This document shows, piece by piece, positions 22,651-33,844 of a DNA stretch of 64,000 nt (the stretch's first letter is position 1; every line of letters starts with the position of its first letter). The notes under the pieces are model-generated. The model was not told the DNA's origin. It did not search any database and worked only from the letters and a program-made list of their open reading frames with translations. Source of the DNA: Theropithecus gelada (Eukaryota > Chordata > Mammalia > Primates > Cercopithecidae); the NCBI RefSeq assembly GCF_003255815.1, contig NC_037677.1, positions 103,334,583 through 103,398,582 of the forward strand, in the 5' to 3' direction. The position numbers and the translations under genes are program-made.

Positions 22651-22740
22651 CTTGGGCAAAGCATATTTCGGAAGCTTCATTTGGGCAAATGCATTCCTTC
22701 GGTAAGACACGTAGTAATGTGGCCGCCCTCCTGATGTCAG
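22651..22740 (-). CDS. SORCS1: SORCS1 internal exon 'C' (90 bp, 30 codons, phase 0-0)
   Basis: Exactly 30 codons, beginning LTSGGRPHYYVSYRRNAFAQ and ending MKLPKYALPK, in frame with both neighbours. The YYVSYRR and MKLPKYALPK stretches are well conserved in the SorCS family. The donor is AAG/GTATGG. The acceptor ends TATGATCCAG, and its upstream pyrimidine tract is short and broken by purines, so it looks weak. Because both ends are phase 0, skipping would remove 30 residues of a propeller blade without a frameshift. About 170 bp downstream in the transcript lies a 200 bp tract (22281-22480) that is almost pure pyrimidine in the RNA, a setting that can bind PTB-type regulators. No transcript evidence for skipping is available from sequence alone. 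Confidence 0.92.
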
Positions 22741-23299
22741 CTGGATCATAAAAACAAGATTGTAAGAAGCTCAAGCTACGATGACAGACACAGGTCACAG
22801 AACAGCGACCTGAATGGAAGGAGGTAGTTTCCAACACAACAAATGGCATTAATGTCTACTGCAGACACGTGTAAAGAATTGGCATTCAGTTCAAACACAA
22901 CTTATAAAGAGTATGTGAGCTGGTCAGAGGCCCAAACTGAACCTACTGGACAAAAATACAATTCTTAAATTTGCACTGTGGCTCAGATGCCAGAAAACAT
23001 TTTGAGTTATTTTTTTCAAATGATACTAACCTTGGGGTACACTGGCTGATTGCCATCACCAGCCCAAGTCTCTAGACCCAAGTCTATGACCCTACAAGTA
23101 GGTAGGTCCCTGTGCCATATCAGAATGAAACGGCCCAAGTCAAACAGTGGCAGAGCTGGAGGCTCACATTTCTGGGCACTGAATTCCAGTTTGATGGTGT
23201 TACACTGATGATTATGGGCACATGGCACAGACAGGAGTGCTGACGTATCAGACACAAAACCAGGCTAGGATTGTCGTCTAAATTCAATGTAGGTCTCTT
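22741..23299. other. Intron upstream of exon C, no repeat recognised
   Basis: Single-copy-looking sequence immediately 5' of exon C in the transcript. The acceptor tract next to the exon is poor in uninterrupted pyrimidines. Confidence 0.5.
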
Positions 23300-23613
23300 C
23301 TATTTAATTTTATTTATTTTTTTGAGATTAAGTTTCACTGCTGTTACCCAGGCTGGAGTGCAATGGCACCATCTCAGTTCACTGTAACCTTCACCTCCCA
23401 GGTTCAAGTGATTTTCCTGCCTCAGCCTCCTGAGTATCTGGGATTGATTACAAGCCCTTGCCACCACATCCGGCTATGTTTGTATTCTTTTAGTAGAGAT
23501 GGAGAGTTTCACCACGTTGCCCAAGCTGGTCTCGAACTCCTGACCTCAGGTGATCGACCTACCTCGGCCTCCCAAAGTGCTGGGATTACAGGCATGGGCC
23601 ACTGCGCCCAGCC
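23300..23613 (-). repeat. Alu element
   Basis: Reverse Alu with a TTTATTTTATTTATTTTTTT-type tail. Followed without gap by a second Alu piece. Confidence 0.92.
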
Positions 23614-23775
23614 TTTTTAAAATTTTTTTAAAGCTAAATCTCACTGTATTGCCCAGGGCTAGAGTGCAGTGGCACAATCATAGCTCACTGTACCCTTCAA
23701 CTCCTGGGCTCAAGCAGTCCTCCCCAGGAACTGAGACTAAAAGCAGGTGCCACCACAGCCAGCTCCCCTCCAATT
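23614..23775 (-). repeat. Alu monomer fragment
   Basis: CACTGTATTGCCCAGGGCTA and CAATCATAGCTCACTGTACC with CTCAAGCAGTCCTCC show an old, incomplete Alu (FLAM or AluJ left arm) on the same strand as its neighbour. Confidence 0.75.
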
Positions 23776-25307
23776 TTGTCCGAAGCATGCAGCTCAATGA
23801 ATCCTGGTGGGTGTGAGAGAAGGCAGGAAGGGGTGTGGTCTCCAGCCCAGCATATGAGCAACCTGCAGGGCACAGTGTCAAGGGCACCACCACCAGTCTC
23901 TCTCACTCCTTTGCAGCCACCCTTAAACTCTTTAAATGCCTGGAGTTTCAATGACAGCTGGAGTTTGCATACCCAGAAGGTCGGCAAATGTGCATGTTCA
24001 TCACATTAGGAATGTGACTTGGAAAGTTATCATCTTCACTGTCATGTGGCCAGATCACCTCTTAGGTCTAGTGAGGGGCTACAGGATGTTCATGGTGGCA
24101 TGGGTAAAGACTGTATGAAATTCCAAATGCAGAATTGATTCTCATTTGTAAGTCATAGATGTAGATCACAAACTGTTATTAGAAACCAGAAAAGGTTCCT
24201 AGGAGCGGCACTGATAACAGAAATGAATTATTATAGACAGAACCAATACGTGTAACTATTTGAATGTCCCTTGACAACTTGATGCTGAAATTGTCCGAGT
24301 ATTAATTACTAATTTTCCTGAAGAATAAAGAAATGGGGGGTGTGTGTGTGTGTCTGTGTGAGATCACATGTGAAACATTTTAAAAGTACACAGGCCAATG
24401 GGCACTTAAACAAATGGCCTCCTCGAAGCATGTAATTAAATATTCTAAATTCCAATTTCTTGTCGAAATAAATGTATTACTGTCTAGAATGGGTCTTTAT
24501 GTATAATTTTATATATACATATAAGCTATTTAGTAATAGTACCTTTGTCATTTTTAACATGGAAGGCGGTAACTGAGTTTTTAAATGCATTGTCCAAACA
24601 AGCTTAAATTTCTCCTTGAATGCTGAAAAGCAGTGCAGCATATTTGCTTCTTGTCTCTACTAACAACTCAGGAAACTTCAGCTTCTTAAACTGTTCTCCA
24701 CTCTCCTGGGGGTGAAAAACCTGGCTGAATATATCTGCTCTGAAGTGTCTTTATTCTAATCACAGTTGGTGCATGACAATAAAAGCTGATTACTCACCCC
24801 CTGGCCTCTGCCTCCCACTATCTCCAGCCACCCCACAGCTTCCCTTCCCATTCCTGCTTCTCCACTTTTAAAGTGGGTATTGGGGAGGGGGCTGATTGGC
24901 TGACCCTTCCCCAGATAGAAAGAGACTGACATATTTGTTCAGTCCCTTTGATAACTGGAAGCTTCTTTGGAATGCAGGTGTGGGAGACAGATCGTACTGT
25001 GCATCATCCTAGAGACAATCTCACTCCTCTCTGTGATGCCTTCATGACCCCATATGGATAAGATATCCGGACACAGCCCAAAGAAACTCATTACTATTCT
25101 GTTAGTATAGAAGATTCCACATTCAGTAATTATCCTTTTGTTGAAAAGATAGTGATTTTCCCCTCTCTCCCTACCTCCTTCCCTCCCTCCCTTCCTCTCT
25201 TTTTGACTCTTAATGGAGTGTAAAGCAGGCAAAAGGGACTGCAATAGGGACAGAAACAAGGAAAATAAAGGTTTCTGAGACAATCAACAGAAGTGGATTT
25301 TTCATAC
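23776..25307. other. Intron between exons D and C
   Basis: No further exon. Contains a G7/(GT)n run at 24335-24360, a CCAAT-type GATTGGCTGACC near 24893 beside a G-rich GGGGAGGGGGC, and a pyrimidine run at about 25160-25200. Otherwise nothing recognised. Confidence 0.5.
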
Positions 25308-25426
25308 CTGAACAAATACATAATGATCCTGAACAATCAAAGAGTCTGGGTCAATGTAGCCTGGAAAAGGTTGATTCCTGTTGGCCTCTGTACAGTTCTG
25401 CATTCGGCAAGTTAGATAATGTGAAT
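25308..25426 (-). CDS. SORCS1: SORCS1 internal exon 'D' (119 bp), VPS10 domain
   Basis: The acceptor is TTATTTATTTTCAG before 25426 and the donor is CAG/GTATGA after 25308. The first two bases finish the split His codon; 39 codons follow and the exon ends in phase 0. It reads SHYLTCRMQNCTEANRNQPF and then PGYIDPDSLIVQDHYVFVQ. Two cysteines (in LTC and QNC) sit close together, as expected in the disulfide-bearing, glycosylated luminal domain. NCT is a potential N-glycosylation sequon. The DPDSLIVQDHYVFVQ part opens the next propeller blade, which continues directly into LTSGGRPHYY of the following exon. A young AluY with an 11 bp target-site duplication sits about 100 bp upstream in the intron (25529-25841), with its A-tail facing this exon. 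Confidence 0.92.
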
Positions 25427-25517
25427 CTGAAAATAAATAAATAAAAAAAAAACATGGGGTTAAGGGGGATATACAGATAGAGCTTCAGAGTCAGGGTGGA
25501 CGTTTGCTATTTCCCTT

Positions 25518-25852
25518 ACCATTTCCAAATTTTTTTTTTTTTTTTTTTTTCTTTTTGAGACTGAGTCTCGCTCTGTTGCCCAGGCTGGAGTGCAGTGGTG
25601 CCATTTCGGCTCACTGCAAGCTCTGCCTCCCGGATTCACACCATTCTCCTGCCTCAGCCTCCCAAGTAGCTGGGATTACAGGCTACCACCACCATGCCTG
25701 GCTAATTTTTTGTATTTTTAGTAGAGACGGGGTTTCACCGTGTTAGCTAGGATGGTCTTGATCTCCTGACCTCGAATTCGCCCGCCTTGGGCTCCCCTCC
25801 CAAAGTGCTGGGATTACACGCATGAGCCACCGCGTCCCGCCACCATTTCCAA
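25518..25852 (-). repeat. AluY with 11 bp target-site duplication
   Basis: Reverse (sense to SORCS1) Alu at 25529-25841 with Y-type bases (GCAAGCTCTGCCTCCCGG). ACCATTTCCAA at 25518-25528 recurs at 25842-25852. The tail end lies about 100 bp from the acceptor of exon D. Confidence 0.95.
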
Positions 25853-25897
25853 TTCTCTAAACAAGTCTCATAATCTTTGTTAAATACATTATTGTCA

Positions 25898-25935
25898 TTG
25901 TTATTATTATTTAAATTATTATCATTATTATTTTA
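25898..25935. repeat. ATT-rich simple repeat
   Basis: Imperfect run of TTATT/ATTATT units. Confidence 0.8.
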
Positions 25936-26256
25936 CTCACTTGCTCTCAATACCACCTACAACATCTCCTGGTGTTTCCATCAAATCTTGATATCCTAGA
26001 ATACTAAATTCTTGCTAATTATTTCTTTTCCTCCCAAACCCAAATGAAAATATTTTTTAAAAACTGGCAATAATACTTGCGATTTCATGGTCAATTTTTT
26101 CTCATTAGTAGGTTTCACCTTCACACTTTGATCTTTGACAAACAGGAAAACACACATACATTTAATCATTCATCATCTAATGATAAAAATGATGTTGTTA
26201 TAAGATTCTAGGTTAAGATAAGGGTTTTTCTTTCATAATTCATTCGAAGTAAAATA

Positions 26257-26563
26257 GAGCTGGGCACTGTGGCTCATGCCTATAATCCCAGCACTTTGGG
26301 AGGCCAAAGCAGGCGGATCATGAGGTCTGAAGCTCACAACCAGCCTGGTCAAGATGGTGAAACCCCGTTTCTACTAAGAATACAAAATTAGCTGGGCGCG
26401 GTGGCAGGCGCCTGTAATCCCAGCTACTTGGGAAGCTGAGGCAAAAGAATCACTTGAACCCAGGGGACGGAGGTTGCAGTGGGCCAAGATCACGCCACTG
26501 CACTCCAGCCTGGATGACAGAGTAAGAGTCCGTCTCAAAAAAAAAAAAAAAAAAAAAAAAAAA
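26257..26563 (+). repeat. Alu element
   Basis: Forward Alu with a long A tail (about 26537-26563). Inverted relative to the AluY at 25529, 0.4 kb away. Confidence 0.92.
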
Positions 26564-26759
26564 GCAAAACTGATTTGGGAGGAGTTCCCCTTGAGTCAGG
26601 ACTTTGCTTTTATTTTATAATTGGGTCGATTGAGACCCTGGATCTCACCCGATCATCTGATGATAAATACAATATCATTAATGAGAACTCTTACATCAGT
26701 TTGATCTCTATTACTGGAAATATATTTTATGAAGGAGGCTATTCCTGTTTTTTGAGCAC

Positions 26760-27325
26760 ACTATCCTGGTCTCTATCTAATCAGATTATGTTACTCCCTT
26801 ACGTAAAATGCCTTTTGCCTCATTGCCTTGAGAATAAATTCAAACTCTCCACCACCCACCACGCCAACCCTCCAACCTCCCCCACTTCTCACCATGCTAA
26901 TCTCTTCTTCTCTCTCTGTAATTCTTCTAATCCACCCTACTTTATGTTCAGGAAGTTGGCCAAACCTTCTACCACTTTAAAGACTCTTTATTTGTATTCC
27001 CTCTGCCTAAAATGCTTCTCCCCAGACTGTTCTCAAAGCAGGTTCTAGATTTTTGGCTAGTTCACTGTTACATCCGAGGATCTTCCATGATTATTCCTTA
27101 TCACGCACCATCCCATTAATTCTCTCTATGGAATTTATCACAATATAAAATTACCTTGTTATTTCTTTCTTACTGAGCCCTGCTCCCATTAGAATGTAAT
27201 CTCCATAAAGACAAATGCCTTTTTTGTTTTGGTTGTTGCTGTTATTCACTGTCGTGCCCACCAGATCCTAATACTGTTGCCGGCACACAGTAGCCAATAA
27301 ATGAATATTTGTCGGAACACGCCAC
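26760..27325 (+). repeat. L2 LINE fragment
   Basis: Recognisable L2 3' order: TTACTCCCTTACGTAAAATG, ATTAGAATGTAATCTCCATA, and TGCCGGCACACAGTAGCC followed by AATAAATGAATATTTGTC. The 157-codon open frame at 26575-27048 mostly overlaps this and is not a gene. Confidence 0.8.
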
Positions 27326-29699
27326 TTATTGAAATATATCCTTTAGAGTATAAAAAAGAAGTTATTTTACTTGTTTTTGATGCTTAATGAGTAGGTGGGT
27401 TTGATTTTAAGATACCAGAGACTTATGCAGAAATCCACTTTTCCAAATGAAAATATCAGAAGATGATTATTTACATGAAATTGAGGTGGGAAATAGTATG
27501 TCAAGAGACAGATAAGCTAGATATAAGGATTCAGTAAAGATTTCTCTTAAGAAAACTAGGAAGGCGAAGTTGTCCAGGACCACCTTTACTTAAGGAACTT
27601 GTGTGTACCTGTACTCTGCAAAGAGTGCCACTAGGGGTCGGCATACTCTCTTGCTCCCTCTGACCAATGACTGATGGGGTTTCTGATAAACTCTCAGGAG
27701 ACAGTGGAGAGCCTTACACACCATCTTCCTTCACCCCGCTGACATTTCCCAAGATGGGGATAGCTCTCAAGCGCTTTAACCTGTCTAGTCCTGGTGTGAA
27801 GCCACCTCCAAAATTAAATTAGAGTCCTCTATTCTTCCTTCCTCATCTCCTTTTTCAGGCATTCCTGTAATTTCATGTTAGAGCAGAACACAGGATCTTT
27901 TTAAAGACAGTTTCTGGGACTCATCCCTTCCCAGAACGATCCTCCCTCTAGCACACAAAATCTTTACCTCACAATTTTACACTCTGCCAGACCATTTTAC
28001 AGCTTTTAAGTGACTTCTGTTTTCCAAAATGTAGCTTGGGGGTCATAGAAACAACGGAGATTTATGACAATAAGAACTGGGCTTGAATTCTGGTGTGGTT
28101 TATTTATTAGCTGTGTAGTTCATAGGAAACCCTTTCATCTTCCCGAGCCTTGCTGTTACTGCAGTGCTAACCAATGTTCCGTCTTGGTTTATCTGTTCGT
28201 GGTACAGAAAGCTAATCACTGAGACAATGAGTATTGCTAAGGAAGAAGACTTGAATTAGGTGCCACAGCTGAGGAAACGGAAGATCAGTCTCAAATCTAT
28301 CTTCCTGACAAACTAAAATTAGGAGTTTATATAGCAAGGAAGAAATGTAACCATGTGTGGGAAAATAGGAATTAAGGGGTGTAAGGAAGAACAGCTGGTC
28401 AACAGCAAGCAAGTTGTCAGTTAGGCAATCAGGATGGGTGAGGGATCTGGTGTCTTATTGTCTAGATGCAGTGATCTGGTAAGCTTAAGTTCCTTGATGA
28501 TATCTGGGAGGCCTGATGGTTGGTTTCCTGATAAAGCAACTCAGATGAGAACTTGGACAAAACAAATGTAACTTTCTCAAGTTTGAAGACTGGGAGGATC
28601 AATTTCTGTGTTCATTCAAAAGAAAGCATAAACATCATGTTCTATGGGACAACTGGGCCAGTTTCACTGCTTCCTTCATCTATTAAAGGAGGATGCCAAT
28701 ATCAATTTTCTTGTACTTTAGCTGTAAGAATTAAAATAACATATATGCTCAATGTTTTGAAACTCAAACTCATACAGACGTTAGTTGTTATGATTAAGAA
28801 TGATAATACTTCTGTTTTCTGTTTTGCTACCTTTCATAATGATGAGAGCTTTGGGAACACGCTTAAAAAGACTAGTTAAGCCAAATTTAAATATTCCAGT
28901 TGTATTTCTGAATCAGGTACTTTGGCGAGCTGCTGAACACCCATTTTTCTCTGCCTTTTTGCTGAAATATCCAATATTGGATCTGTCAGCTCATCTTTTC
29001 TCCATGTGACTCAGAAGTTCCCATATGCAGGAATGAATGTTGTCACTCTAAACCCACTCAGGCCTTCCTTCTCCACTTGCCATTGGTTGTTTTAGAAGGG
29101 GGCATTTAAACCTAGTATTGGTACATGAGAAGTGAGGAGAGAGCTTTTAAGGGGAAGCTGAGAGATATCAGGAGATACAGCAGAAGATCTTCTGCCTCTG
29201 TAAACACTGTGTCTCAATGTGAATGGCTCTAGGCTTCTGGTTGCCCAAAGGAGCCAGTCTTACAGTCAAGCTTACACAATGAGTATGACAACTAGATGGA
29301 AAGTACCCATTCCCTAATGACATCATTGAGCTGTTGATGGTACTGAGCCTCAAGCTGCCCAACCTCTGTGCCTCTTGTTATGTGAGATAATGAACAAAAA
29401 ACAATGGCTAAACACAATAAGAACTTGATTAGGAGGTCTTGAGCTTCTAATTACAAATACAATTTCCAACTAGAACTTCTAAGACTGACACCTAATGAGG
29501 ACTTGATGCATACACAATTCTTGTTTTATTTGTATTAATGTCTGATGGCTCTTTTCTTTTCCTTAAGACCTAAATCTCCTCTTCAGAGGTCCCTGTACAA
29601 ACATAAGATGGAAAATAATAACATACTCCTTTCATGTTTCTAACTCATCTATATAGAAATTATTATCTAAGGGATTTTAGGGAGAAAACAAAGATGGAA
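27326..29699. other. Intron, largely unrecognised
   Basis: No exon. A second, weaker CTCF-like stretch (GCCACTAGGGGTCGGC) lies near 27627-27642. A short MIR-like phrase lies near 28080-28140. Confidence 0.45.
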
Positions 29700-29855
29700 T
29701 CTAACATTTGTTAATCATCTATGAGCCAGGCAGTCTGAAACATGTTCACATAGCTATAGTACATTTAATATTCACAACACTACAGAGTATATCAACTGAT
29801 TTTGCAGATAAAGAGAATGAAGCTAAAAATTAGTGATTTGTAGAAATGGCAGTAT
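29700..29855 (-). repeat. MIR SINE
   Basis: ATCTATGAGCCAGGCAGTCT, TAATATTCACAACACTACAG and CAGATAAAGAGAATGAAGC in reverse MIR order. Confidence 0.65.
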
Positions 29856-29984
29856 GTGGTTGCAACATGGTTAGACTGACTCCAACTTTGGTTTATTTCT
29901 ACTATACTATGTTACATGAAAAATCCCAGTGAGTTTGGGGCCAATCTTTGTTAAGTCTGGCTTCTATCTAAGGTTCAAACAGAT

Positions 29985-30715
29985 ACCCCTAGATACAAAA
30001 CATGAACACCTTAACATTTTTGAGTGGTAATTTGGCAATATGAATCAAGATACTCAAAAATGTGGGACCAGCCTGACCAACATAGTGAAACTCCATCTCT
30101 ACTAAAAAAAAACCACAACAATTAGCCAGACATGGTGGCATGTGCCTGTAATCCCAGCTACTTGGCTGGGAGTCTGAGGCAGCAGAATCACTTGAACTCA
30201 GGAGGTGGAGGTTGCAGTAAGCCGCGATCATGGCACTGCACTCCAGCCTGGCAACAAGAGTGAACTCTGTCAAAAAAAAAAAAAAAAGAAAAAAAGAGAT
30301 ACCCTTTGACCTAGGGTTTATTTCTGAGAATTCTATGTAAGGAAAAAGTCAAAGATCAATGCAAAGATTTAACAACTAAGATATTTATTAGTGTTATGTA
30401 TAATAAAAAATTTTGGAGAAAACATAATGGTCAACAATAGAAAAAGAACTTAATAAACTATGGAACATTTAGAGTTTGCTATTAAAATCTTGCTTTTATG
30501 AGGGAATGCTGAATATATTTTATATTATAGAAGTAGGTTACCAATTAGTAATATTATTCCAATGTTAATTTCCTAGCTTTGGAAAATATACCATGGTTAC
30601 GTAAAACGTTAATGTTAGAGGAAGCTGGGTATAAAGTACATGTATTCTGTACTATCTTGGGTACCTTTTCTGTGTATCTAAAATTATTCCAAAATAAAAG
30701 TTTTTAAAAAGTAGG
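29985..30715 (+). repeat. L1M LINE 3' part, split by an Alu
   Basis: L1-type sequence stops near 30064 and resumes at about 30298 (ATACCCTTTGACCTAGGGTT), continuing to the terminal TCTAAAATTATTCCAAAATA and A-rich end. The Alu between them is a later insertion. Confidence 0.75.
30065..30297 (+). repeat. 5'-truncated Alu inserted in L1
   Basis: Begins at GGGACCAGCCTGACCAACAT, so roughly the first 60-70 Alu bases are absent; runs to an A-rich tail at 30270-30297. Confidence 0.9.
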
Positions 30716-31564
30716 TTACCAAAATATGTGCATTATGGACCTGAGGTTTTTTTGCAGGTTGTATATATAGATATCTATAAATGTATGTTTGCACAGGAAA
30801 AATGAATAAAAGATATATATGAGATGTCAACAACAGCGGAGAGGCACTAATGTGAAAGAGTTGGCAATCTGTACAACAAATCCCTAGTCCAGCCCCTCTA
30901 TAGCCGGGCAAGTAGGGGAGGGGGGAGTCAAGATGGGCTGTGAAATCAACTGTCTCTCTCTGCTTGTTCTTTCTCTACTTCCCATGCCGTTTGGTCTGAG
31001 AATTACCAAGTGTAAAAGTAGGGACACAAGAAAAGCCCCGGAAGAGGTCTTCAAAACACTTCTTCCTCTGAGTGGCTCAAAGTGAAATTTGCAAGCTGAA
31101 GGGGAAATGATCCATTTTGAACAGTCTGCCTGTGGTAAAGTGTTCCTGGTTTGTTCCCTTTCTCCTCCTAATGGAAACAGAAAGAAATTGGCTGCACTTC
31201 ATAATGAGGGACCAAGCACTCTTATTCCCCCTGGGGCTTGCTGTAATAGCATTAAGTATGATGAACTCTTTCCATATTCAATTCTGGTGAGTGTATGATG
31301 TGATTCCATAGGAAGTATCTTGTAATTTGGCATTAATTAATGTCAATTAATGCATGCAACTGCTAGACATTAGAATTAATTTCATTACTTTTCCTACACA
31401 GATGTTTTCCTTGCCATAGGTAATTAGGACACTGTGCTGTTCTTTTCAAGCATCTTCACTCTCCGCAACAGCTGCTGCTTAGAATAATGCAATCCCCATC
31501 CACCCAAAACCTGTGCTGTTCTAGAAAAGGGAAGCTGCTTTTAAAAAGGGAGGCTTTGAACAGA
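30716..31564. other. Intron, no feature recognised
   Basis: No exon or repeat recognised. Confidence 0.5.
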
Positions 31565-31765
31565 GGATCAGAGGTTTAAATGCAGGCTCAAGGCCTGCTA
31601 GCTTAGTAAATCACTCCACATCTCCAAACTCTGATCTACAAAATGGGAATAAACAATATCCGTCTTGCCAGAAGTTATGACATTTGATTGCCTTAGTCCT
31701 GAAATGTGTTGAGTCTAGCACCAGGTTAGACTGTACTCACATAATAGTAGCTGTAGTTGGTATTT
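31565..31765 (+). repeat. MIR SINE
   Basis: Forward MIR remnants: CAGGCTCAAGGCCTGCTAGC, CTACAAAATGGGAATAAACA and TGAGTCTAGCACCAGGTTAG. Confidence 0.65.
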
Positions 31766-31851
31766 AAGTCCTCTCTCTTCAATCACCAATACTGCTCACT
31801 GTGTCTCAAGCTAACCACCTGTAAAGTACTAAGCATATTTCTACCTGAGGC

Positions 31852-32172
31852 AGCTCCTCTCCTCTCATCTCCCCTCCCCTCCCCTCCCCTGCCTTCCCCT
31901 CCTTTCCTTTCCTTTCTTGACAAGAGTCTCACTCTGTCACCCAGGCTGGAATACAGTGGCAGCGATCTCGGGTCACTGCAACCCCCTGAGTTCAAGCGAT
32001 TCTCCTGCCCCAGCCTCCCAAGTAGCTGGGACTACCATGCCCAGCTAATTTTTGTATTTCTGGTAGAGATGGGGTTTCACCATGTTGGTCAGGCTGGTCT
32101 CGAACTCCTGACCTCATGATTCATCTGCCTCGACCTCCTGGGATTACAGGAGTGAGCCACCACACCTGGCCA
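31852..32172 (-). repeat. Alu with pyrimidine-rich (CCCCT)n tail
   Basis: A CCCCTCCCCTCC-type tract at 31852-31916 passes directly into a reverse Alu (to 32172). The tract is the mutated tail of the Alu or a microsatellite grown from it. Confidence 0.9.
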
Positions 32173-32998
32173 CTTCTTTCTTTTTATATTCAATTTTTAT
32201 TTGGGTTAAAGATTTTTTTCTTTTAAGTATGTTTTTAAAAACACCATGAAAAAATATTCTCCTTGTATAATAATTAATACAAATACAAATCTTCTGCATA
32301 GGCAGTACAGTGTGTGGTAGTGGTTAGCAGACAGCACTGCAAAATAAGTAGGGCTACAAGGAGAATGTGGAAGTCACCTCTGCAGCCAACACACAGGGCC
32401 AATCAGTGGGTATGGCAGGTGTTCCGTCTTCCTGTTGGAGGGATCTTCGGGGTCCTAGTTCCATCTCCAGCATGGCGTGTGACTCTGAGAAGGTCACTGA
32501 CCAAGCTCGGTTTTAGACTATTTCTTTCCATAATGAGAGTTATTAGAAGCTTAGAAACAAAAAGGATGCTACAAATCAGACTATGACTTTAAGATCCAAT
32601 AAATCTTTACCATAAATTATCCACTGAAACCTGTTTCCTTCCCACTGCTGCCAAAACAAAACAAAGCTCTGTGATGTTGCTGGCAAGTCTGTGTCTTGAG
32701 GGCTTCTGCTATTTCTAAACGGCATGCTTATTCCTGGCTGACTCCCTATGTTCATTCAGAGAGTTCTGCTGGTTTCAACTGTCTTTTCCTTTCCTGTTAC
32801 TCAGTCCAAATACTTCCTAGACCTTCTTCTGTGAAGTTTTTCCTGGGGCTTAGACAAACCTTTCCATCCCCAGAATGTCACTGATAACAGCAGCAGCAGC
32901 ATTAACCTCCAAAATAACCAGAGCAACCTTTCCTCGGGATCAGGAACTGTGCTAAGTGGATCACATGTTTTTTCTCTCTTAAACTTTGTTTAAAATCC
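32173..32998. other. Intron, no feature recognised
   Basis: A short CAG run lies near 32888-32901. No exon or recognised repeat. Confidence 0.5.
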
Positions 32999-33110
32999 AG
33001 GCTGGGCTCGGTGGTTCACACTTGTAATCCCCAAACTTTGGGAGGCCGAGGCAGGTGGATCACTTCAGGTCAGGAGTTCGAGACCAGCCTGACCAACAGC
33101 AAAAAAATAT
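32999..33110 (+). repeat. 3'-truncated Alu left arm
   Basis: Forward Alu from GGCTGGGCTCGGTGG to GAGACCAGCCTGACCAACA, then a short A run. The rest is absent. Confidence 0.85.
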
Positions 33111-33844
33111 ATTACAGATCTCTGGGACTCTATCCATCCATTCTATCATTCAACACATATTTATTTAGCACCAAATACTTTAATTTTCCCTAATATTGCA
33201 GAAGTTTAATTATAAACAAAGCTAGAAACGATGCAAGCAAGCATAAGCACTTTAAAACTCACCTATTCCTCATTGTTTCCACTTGGAAACAATTTAAATC
33301 AGCAATTTAAGCAATCTGTTTAAAAGCAGAACAGATTTTAAAGCCCATACAAGTGCATATAACTTTTCCTTTTGTTCTACTGCTCTATTACTTGTTTTGA
33401 AACTTTTGTATTAAATGTACTCACTCATCTCACACACACATACACACACACAAGTCAACACGCTGCTGTTCATATACATTTAATTCCTATCATTATTCTA
33501 GTGCCCTCTGTCACACGTACCAGCTAGAAATTGAGAATGTCAAAAGTGAGATTCTAGTCTTAGCTCCAGAAAGTCTACACAGAGGACAAGCTACTTCTGT
33601 AAAAATTATAAACTGACATCAGATGTTCTAGCTTGGCATGATGAGTTTGTGATTTAGCATTGCTTTCTTCTAAGAAATTTCTTGATTTGGGACCAGTGTA
33701 ATTGACTAAATATTGTATTTTATTGTTGGCCTTTAGGCATTCCGGAGGCCATGACTACTACAGGGAAAATTCTGGGATCATCAAATTTAGCCAAGCGTGA
33801 AACTAAAAACTGGGAACACGAGAGAGAAAACAAAAAGCATACTA
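33111..33844. other. Intron with a CA microsatellite
   Basis: An imperfect CA run lies at about 33430-33453. No exon or other repeat recognised. Confidence 0.5.

Noticed and set aside
22265..22664. Lysine/glutamate-rich and leucine/phenylalanine/serine-rich proteins
   Set aside because: Both are translations of the purine tract on its two strands.
22640..22849. 69-codon minus frame over exon C
   Set aside because: It is a different frame from the true exon, which reads LTSGGRPHYY and joins both neighbours in phase.
26575..27048. 157-codon plus-strand open frame
   Set aside because: Mostly overlaps an L2 fragment and starts at the edge of an Alu tail.
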